Assembly (NCBI GenBank): GCA_900545715.1
Contig: URAJ01000001.1
Coordinates: 1-64,000, forward strand
DNA: 64,000 nt
Reading direction: 5' to 3'
Source of the DNA: an uncultured Opitutales bacterium
GTDB taxonomy: Bacteria > Verrucomicrobiota > Verrucomicrobiia > Opitutales > Intestinicryptomonadaceae
Under the pieces are notes generated by a model. It searched no databases, had not been told where the DNA came from, and saw nothing but the letters and a program-made list of their open reading frames with translations. The translations under genes were made by a program, and so were the position numbers. Shown here piece after piece: positions 58,908 to 64,000 of this stretch; the stretch's first letter is position 1, and the number at the start of each line of letters is the position of its first letter.

Positions 58908-60263
58908 ATGAAGAAAACGATATTTATATTTACCGCCCTAATCGCATGTCTTTCTGCGTTATGCGGGCAGTCCATCGAAAAGTCCTTCACCCCGGACGAC
59001 TCGATAATAGAGAATCCCGGGCAAGGGTTAATGCTCGTTTCAAAACGGATTGAAGGGCTGCCGTTCGGAGCGTGCTACACGCGCGTTTTGTGGGCGGATC
59101 TGGAGCCCGAAGAGGGCAAGTACGACTGGTCTAAAATCGACAAATCCATAAGTTGGGGCGAAAAAAACAAAATCCCCGCGTCGTTTAGAATTATGTGCGC
59201 AAACTACCATTCAAAGGGAAGATATTCCACCCCGGAATGGGTATTCAAAAAAGGCGTTAAAAGCTCGGAGTTTTCCTGGGAAAAGAAAGACCAAATTCCT
59301 TCAAAACCAATGACGACCCTCGTGCGGGTCACTCCGCATTTTGACGATCCCATATTCATAAAAGAGCACTCCAAGTTCATTAAAAAGCTCGCCGAAAGAT
59401 ACGACGGCGACCCTCGCATAGCTTTTATCGACATAGGCAGCTACGGCAATTGGGGCGAATGGCACACACACAGGCTCGGCATACCCGTACCCGATCCGAA
59501 AATCCGAAAGATCTACGCCGACATGTATCTGGACAATTTCAAAAAAACCCCTCTCGTATTCATGAGCGACGACCATACGACTCTCGAATACGCACTCGGC
59601 AAAGGCAAGGAATTTCCGAAAGTCGGAATACGCCGCGACGGCGTAGGAGGATACTGGCATTATCAAAATTGGATTGGCTCTAAAAAATACTCCCGCATTC
59701 CCCAAATGGGAGATATCTGGAAGACCCGCCCGGTTCTTCTGGAATTCATCGCAAACGCCGCGAAACAAAAAGAGTGGTCGATGAAGCGCGCCGTAGATTT
59801 CGTAATATCAAACCACGCATGCCTTTTCAACGAAAACTGGCAGCTGTCGCAAATGAACGACGAAGAGAAAGCTGAGTTCCGCAGGCTCGCAAAGGATATC
59901 GGCGCGAGGATATGCCCTCGGCATTCGCGCGCTGAGCTGTCCGGCTCAAATTTGGCGGTATCTCTGGACTTGCTAAATTTTGGGAATTGCCCAATATACC
60001 TTCCCTACGAACTCGTATATGAATTGCGCAATCCCGACGGGAAAGTGGCGGCAACTTTCGTTTCAAAGGCAGATCCCGCGAAATGGCTTCCCGGCGAAAT
60101 ATCGCTCTCCGACGAATTTGCGCTGCCCAAAAACCTGCAAAAAGGCAAATACGAACTTGTAGCGCGCCTCGCCCACAAATACAAAATTTTTAGAGACTTT
60201 AAATTTGCCGCGAAAGAATCCAACCCTGACGGCTCGGTCACTCTCGCTGAAATATCTCTATGA
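58908..60263 (+). CDS. DUF4832-type secreted protein, paralogue 2
   Basis: 451 residues with signal peptide MKKTIFIFTALIACLSALCG. DDSIIENPGQGLMLVSKR, ILWADLEPEEGKYDWSKIDK-like start, DIGSYGNWGEWHTHRLGIP and RRDGVGGYWHYQNWIGSKKY are shared with paralogue 1. The signal end SALCGQS is not a perfect lipobox, so it may be freely secreted or lipidated weakly. C-terminal beta-sandwich as in copy 1. Lies 51 bp after copy 1. Confidence 0.8.
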   Translation: MKKTIFIFTALIACLSALCGQSIEKSFTPDDSIIENPGQGLMLVSKRIEGLPFGACYTRVLWADLEPEEGKYDWSKIDKSISWGEKNKIPASFRIMCANYHSKGRYSTPEWVFKKGVKSSEFSWEKKDQIPSKPMTTLVRVTPHFDDPIFIKEHSKFIKKLAERYDGDPRIAFIDIGSYGNWGEWHTHRLGIPVPDPKIRKIYADMYLDNFKKTPLVFMSDDHTTLEYALGKGKEFPKVGIRRDGVGGYWHYQNWIGSKKYSRIPQMGDIWKTRPVLLEFIANAAKQKEWSMKRAVDFVISNHACLFNENWQLSQMNDEEKAEFRRLAKDIGARICPRHSRAELSGSNLAVSLDLLNFGNCPIYLPYELVYELRNPDGKVAATFVSKADPAKWLPGEISLSDEFALPKNLQKGKYELVARLAHKYKIFRDFKFAAKESNPDGSVTLAEISL

Positions 60264-60376
60264 CTTATTTTGGCAAATGGCGCCGCGCTGTTTGTCAAAT
60301 GAACTTTTACGGCGGGACTAACCCCTATACAGACTTGCAATCCGATACGCATAAAATATTAATCTAAAATATACAT

Positions 60377-61741
60377 ATGAGAAAAATAATCCTACTGCTT
60401 AGTGTCTGCGCGCTGCTATGCGGCTGCAAAGAACAATCCGCGGAGAAGAAATTCACCCGCAATAACGATATAATCCAAAATCCCGGGCAAGGCTGGATGT
60501 CAATAGGCTGGAAGATGGATCCGAAACTGCCGTACGGCTCGCGCTATGTGCGCTTCCATTGGAAAAGCCTTGAACCCGAAGAGGGCAAATACAACTGGGA
60601 GCCCATAGACAAAGAAATAGCGCGCGCGGAAAAGCTCGGGATTCCGTTCTCATTCCGCGTAATGTGTGCATCGGCGCACAGCGCCACCCCATATGCGTCG
60701 CCTGAATGGGTCTTTAAGAAAAGGGGCGCAAAATTTGCAATGTTTAAAAACGACCCCAACGGAGACTCCTCCACGGGCGATACGAAGTTTGAGCGCGTCA
60801 CCCCGATTTTTGAAGATCCCGTATTTATAAAACTCCACGAGCGCTTCATAAAAGCCCTAGCCGAAAGGTATGACGGCGACCCGCGCATATCCACGATAGA
60901 CATAGGCAGCTACGGCAACTGGGGCGAGTGGCACACGTTCGGCCTTGGAATAAAGCCAGCCCCGCTCGAAGTCCGGAAGCAGTACGCCGATATGTACCTG
61001 AACAATTTCAAGAAAACCGACCTCGTATTTATGACTGACGATGCCGTCGTTCTCAAATACGCAATAGGCGACGGAGAAGGCTCGCGCGTGGGTCTGCGCC
61101 GCGACGGCGTTGGCGGCGAAGGGCACTACGACCACTGGATAGGAAAGGGCAAATATCTCAAAGCGGGTGTCACAAAAATGGGGGACGTATGGAAATACAA
61201 GCCGATGCTGTTTGAATGGTACGTATGCTATCCCGACATGTTGAAGAGAAAATGGCCGCTTCCGAAAGCTGTCGATTTCATACTATCCAACCACGCATCG
61301 CTCGTTTCTGAAAATCTCAGACCATCGTCAGTCCCCGCCGAAGAATATGCGCAGGTTGAGAAGATTTCTCGCGGAGTGGGCGCGCGCATATTTGTCGATA
61401 CCGCAAAAATGGAATTGGGCGGAGGAAAACTAAAAATCTCCCTCGAAGGCGAGAACGGAGGGATTGCGAGGATATCCCTTCCCTACGAGCTTGTCTATGA
61501 GCTGCGCGCGCCAGACGGCAAAGTTGCCGCAACTTTTGTCTCAAAGGCAGATCCCACAAAATGGCTGCCCGGCAAAATATCCATTTTCGACGAATTTGAA
61601 TTGCCCAAGAATCTGCCCGAGGGCAAATACGAACTCGTCGCGCGGCTCGCCCACAAAAATAAAATTTTCCACGACTTTAAATTTGCCGCCAAAGAAGCCT
61701 CAAAAGACGGCTCAATATCCCTCGGCGAATTTACTTTTTAG
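60377..61741 (+). CDS. DUF4832-type secreted lipoprotein, paralogue 3
   Basis: 454 residues, signal MRKIILLLSVCALLCGC with lipobox LCGC. NDIIQNPGQGWMSIGWKM, LEPEEGKYNWEPIDKEIA and DIGSYGNWGEWHTFGLGI hold the family motifs; it is the most diverged of the three (GEGHYDHWIGKGKYLKAG replaces the SKKYSRIP block). C-terminal sandwich retained (LPYELVYELRAPDGKVAATF). A terminator follows, so the three genes can form one transcript. Confidence 0.8.
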   Translation: MRKIILLLSVCALLCGCKEQSAEKKFTRNNDIIQNPGQGWMSIGWKMDPKLPYGSRYVRFHWKSLEPEEGKYNWEPIDKEIARAEKLGIPFSFRVMCASAHSATPYASPEWVFKKRGAKFAMFKNDPNGDSSTGDTKFERVTPIFEDPVFIKLHERFIKALAERYDGDPRISTIDIGSYGNWGEWHTFGLGIKPAPLEVRKQYADMYLNNFKKTDLVFMTDDAVVLKYAIGDGEGSRVGLRRDGVGGEGHYDHWIGKGKYLKAGVTKMGDVWKYKPMLFEWYVCYPDMLKRKWPLPKAVDFILSNHASLVSENLRPSSVPAEEYAQVEKISRGVGARIFVDTAKMELGGGKLKISLEGENGGIARISLPYELVYELRAPDGKVAATFVSKADPTKWLPGKISIFDEFELPKNLPEGKYELVARLAHKNKIFHDFKFAAKEASKDGSISLGEFTF

Positions 61742-61775
61742 CAGTTTTGAAACTTTTGCTGTTTTCTCTTGCAAG

Positions 61776-61799
61776 ACGCCCCCTATGGGGCGTTTTTTT
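61776..61799 (+). terminator. Terminator after the DUF4832 cluster
   Basis: ACGCCCC, CTAT, GGGGCGT, TTTTTT. Confidence 0.9.
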
Positions 61800-61916
61800 G
61801 CGGCTTCGCTTCTTCAAACTTGACTTCATAGGCTAAAAATGAAATATTGCCGACAAGTTGTCCCGTCCGTGACAGTGCGGACAAAATATATTTTGCAACC
61901 CCAAATATAAATTCAA

Positions 61917-62966
61917 ATGCCACTCATAAAAAAACTCTCCGCGCGCCTTCAAAACCACCCCAAACGCATAGTGTATCCGGAAGGTGCGGATCCCCGAATA
62001 TTGCAGGCAGCGCGCCAATTTTCAACGCGCAAGCTCGGAGTCCCAATCCTGCTGGGAGACCGCGAAAAAATTTCGGAGATTGCGGCGGCGATAGACGTGC
62101 GGCTCGACGGCATGAAAATTATCGACCCGGTAAAATCGGACGACTTCGCGGAGTTGTGCAGGATAATGAAAGCCCTGCCAAAATTTAGGGCGCTCGACGA
62201 CGACGGCATACACAATCTCGTATCAAATCCAAACTACTACTCAACGCTAATGCTCGCGACAGGCCGCGCCGACGCAATGCTCGCCGGGGCCACCACTTCG
62301 TCATCAAACGCGCTGCGCCCGATTTTCCAGATTATACCGCTACAAAAGGCGTTTAGGACTGCAAGCTCTATCATGATACTTTCAACAGGACGCCCGGAGG
62401 TCGGGATTGACGGCGATCTATTCCTCGCCGACTGCGGCGTCATACCGGAACCGACCGAAGAGCAGCTGTGCAATATCGCCCTTACAACCGGCCTGCTTGC
62501 AAACCAGCTTACGCTTCAAACTCCGAGAATTGCGATGTTGTCGTATTCCTCGAAAGCTTCCACGTCCAACCACCCAAGCATCATAAAAATGAAGGCGGCA
62601 ACTGCGCTTGTCCACGAAAAGGCAAAGCGGGATATGCTCGATATGGAAGTTGACGGAGAGCTTCAAATTGACGCCGCCCTAAGCCCTGAAGTAGCGCGGT
62701 TAAAGAATATTTCAAGCTCTGTCGCAGGAAAGGCGAATGTGTTAATTTTCCCCGATCTCGACAGCGGAAACATATCTTCAAAAATGATAAAAGTTCTCGC
62801 GCCGGAAATCGAATGCTACGGGCAAATTCTTACAGGGCTCACAAAGCCCGCGGCCCAAATATCGCGCGGCTCGAGCGTTCCGAATATTTTTGGAACGAGC
62901 GTGATAGTCGCAGCCCAAGCTGTTGACCGCAGATTTATAGACATCGACTTGGAGCTTCATTCGTAG
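61917..62966 (+). CDS. pta: Phosphate acetyltransferase
   Basis: 349 residues, the short single-domain form. IVYPEGADPRILQAARQF, LMLATGRADAMLAGATTSSS, MLSYSSKASTSNHPSIIKMK and SVPNIFGTSVIVA are the PTA motifs (phosphate and CoA sites). It interconverts acetyl-CoA and acetyl phosphate, in acetate fermentation or assimilation. ackA is not next to it. Terminator downstream. Confidence 0.93.
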   Translation: MPLIKKLSARLQNHPKRIVYPEGADPRILQAARQFSTRKLGVPILLGDREKISEIAAAIDVRLDGMKIIDPVKSDDFAELCRIMKALPKFRALDDDGIHNLVSNPNYYSTLMLATGRADAMLAGATTSSSNALRPIFQIIPLQKAFRTASSIMILSTGRPEVGIDGDLFLADCGVIPEPTEEQLCNIALTTGLLANQLTLQTPRIAMLSYSSKASTSNHPSIIKMKAATALVHEKAKRDMLDMEVDGELQIDAALSPEVARLKNISSSVAGKANVLIFPDLDSGNISSKMIKVLAPEIECYGQILTGLTKPAAQISRGSSVPNIFGTSVIVAAQAVDRRFIDIDLELHS

Positions 62967-63309
62967 TCGGGCTTCAAGCTGCATATACCAAAAGTATTCT
63001 ATCTTAAAAAAAACCCGCAAAGCCTACTCATGCGGGTTTTTTTATGGAGTTTTATTGGTTTACGGGCCCGCATTAAATAAGCCCTGGCGCAATCTTAATT
63101 TAGAGCGCTTTTAGAATAAAAAAATGTTGTATTTACAATGCAAAAGCACAAGAGCTCTGCCTGCTTTCCGGCGGGAATCTTAGACAATATGCCGCAAGAA
63201 ATCTTAGCCCCGGCGATTTATAAGATTTATTCCCGTGCAATAGACGGTAGTGCCATCGCGCAATATGCGCCGCAACATTAAAGCGCCGTTAAAAACACCC
63301 GCAATCCGC
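62967..63309. other. Non-coding region between pta and the DMT transporter
   Basis: Contains the pta terminator (63008-63043) and an AT-rich remainder without a credible gene. Confidence 0.5.
63008..63043 (+). terminator. Terminator after pta (bidirectional)
   Basis: AAAACCCGCA, loop, TGCGGGTTTTTTT; the A run before it lets it work for the leftward transporter gene also. Confidence 0.85.
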
Positions 63310-64000
63310 TCAACCTTGTCCGCCTTCCGCGCCGCCAGATTTAGCCTTTGCTTGGTGCGAGGAAGTGACGAGATACACGCCGGTAAAGACCAGAAGCGCC
63401 GCGGCGACCTTCTCCCATGAGAAATTATCCTGCCCCAAATACACAGCAACCATTGACGCCACAAATGGCTGAACGTAATTGTACATCGCCATTGTCGTTG
63501 GCCTCATTCTCTTGATTGCCATTGCAATCAAAAGATACGTTATAAAAGTGGCGCCGGCCACGACGTACAGGAGCATCGCCAAATCGGCCGCCCCAAAGTT
63601 GTCCTTAAACGCGTCTGGAGCGCAAGTTATCGACGGGGTTATAGGCAAGAACATTATCGACGCAAATAAAAACATCCACTTCATAAGCGTAATCGGCGAA
63701 TGGCGCGATGTGAGGGGTTTGGACATTGCAAAGTATATGGCTGAGGCAAGTCCGCTGAGGAGAATCAGCAAGTCGCCCGACGCTGTGCCTGTCGAATTTA
63801 CTGCGTGGTTTGCCGAAAGGATAAGCCATATCGCGCCGGCGGCCCCTGTGAAAACGCCTGTCAGTTTCCTTGAAGTGACTGGGTCTCCCATAAAGAGCGC
63901 CGATATTATCAGAACCATAAGGGGAGTCATTGTGACAATCACAGAAGCGTCCACGGGAGAGGTCTTTCCCAACCCGTATATAAAAACGCCCTGATTTAAT
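63310..64000 (-). CDS. EamA/DMT-type transporter, partial (N-terminus beyond right edge)
   Basis: Open to the right edge: the codons before the apparent TTG start read LNQGVFIYGLGKTSPVDASV, the usual EamA mid-protein motif, so the true start lies outside. About 229 residues of the C-terminal part are seen, with seven membrane helices (IVTMTPLMVLIISALFMGDP, LTGVFTGAAGAIWLILSANH and others) and a hydrophilic end (KAKSGGAEGGQG). Family members export amino acids, purines or metabolites. Confidence 0.88.
   Translation of the reverse strand, partial: LNQGVFIYGLGKTSPVDASVIVTMTPLMVLIISALFMGDPVTSRKLTGVFTGAAGAIWLILSANHAVNSTGTASGDLLILLSGLASAIYFAMSKPLTSRHSPITLMKWMFLFASIMFLPITPSITCAPDAFKDNFGAADLAMLLYVVAGATFITYLLIAMAIKRMRPTTMAMYNYVQPFVASMVAVYLGQDNFSWEKVAAALLVFTGVYLVTSSHQAKAKSGGAEGGQG

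Noticed and set aside
1..64000. tRNA and rRNA genes
   Set aside because: No cloverleaf with TTCGANTC-type loop and matching arms, and no rRNA segment, was noticed on reading; a covariance search was not possible.

Overview
The window is a bacterial chromosome segment that holds one end of an integrated tailed phage (1 to about 17.5 kb) followed by about 46 kb of host genes. The host is most likely a member of Verrucomicrobiota, probably Opitutae-like and host- or gut-associated. This is an inference from a PEP-CTERM surface protein, Chlamydia-like aaxBC acid-resistance genes (same superphylum), three DUF4832-type secreted proteins, cytochrome bd as the only oxidase seen and a mixed fermentative gene set. 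No rRNA or tRNA gene was seen, so the placement cannot be fixed from the window.

Prophage (1-17446). A portal gene runs off the left edge on the minus strand. It is divergent from the terminase small and large subunits and a small gene (1429-4328), which end at a strong terminator. A long minus-strand early operon, with most genes overlapping by a few bases, then runs from about 13.0 kb down to 4.4 kb. It encodes a ribbon-helix-helix regulator, two related small proteins, a truncated SPFH-like membrane protein, an excisionase-like HTH protein, a DUF4406 protein, a replication initiator with iterons inside the gene, a TOPRIM-RecA primase-helicase, SSB, a pentapeptide-repeat protein and an ASCH protein. 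From 12.8 to 14.0 kb there is a cluster of five small ribbon-helix-helix proteins with two families of operator-like repeats. From 14.1 to 16.2 kb there is cargo: a membrane protein pair, a HigBA-type toxin-antitoxin pair and a frameshifted HicB antitoxin, part of it bracketed by an exact 30-bp direct repeat. A divergent tyrosine integrase (16259-17446) closes the element next to the host gene.

Host part. In order: an AmpG-like transporter preceded by a 6S RNA; queE/queD and an M20 peptidase; a lipoprotein; an ECF sigma factor with a probable anti-sigma partner; nagB with a PIG-L deacetylase; a cation/proton antiporter; an esterase; a ROK sugar kinase; cydAB; nadD-rsfS; dprA; a methyltransferase with hisA; a membrane-anchored FGE-like protein; alr-like/tsaB/rpoN; a U32 family RNA-hydroxylation protein; a Tat-exported sugar isomerase-like protein; a PEP-CTERM protein; aspS; aaxB-aaxC; an inositol-phosphatase family gene divergent from a DEDD exonuclease; a HIT protein; three tandem DUF4832 paralogues; pta; and a DMT transporter cut by the right edge.

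The points most worth a second look are: the four GGTTTAATAAACC operators among small RHH genes, two of them inside an RHH coding sequence; the iterons inside the replication initiator; an alanine racemase homologue whose PLP-binding lysine is replaced by serine; an aaxBC pair outside Chlamydia; a one-base frameshift in an A8 run in hicB; the triplicated DUF4832 genes; and a decayed duplicate of the nagB 3' end.
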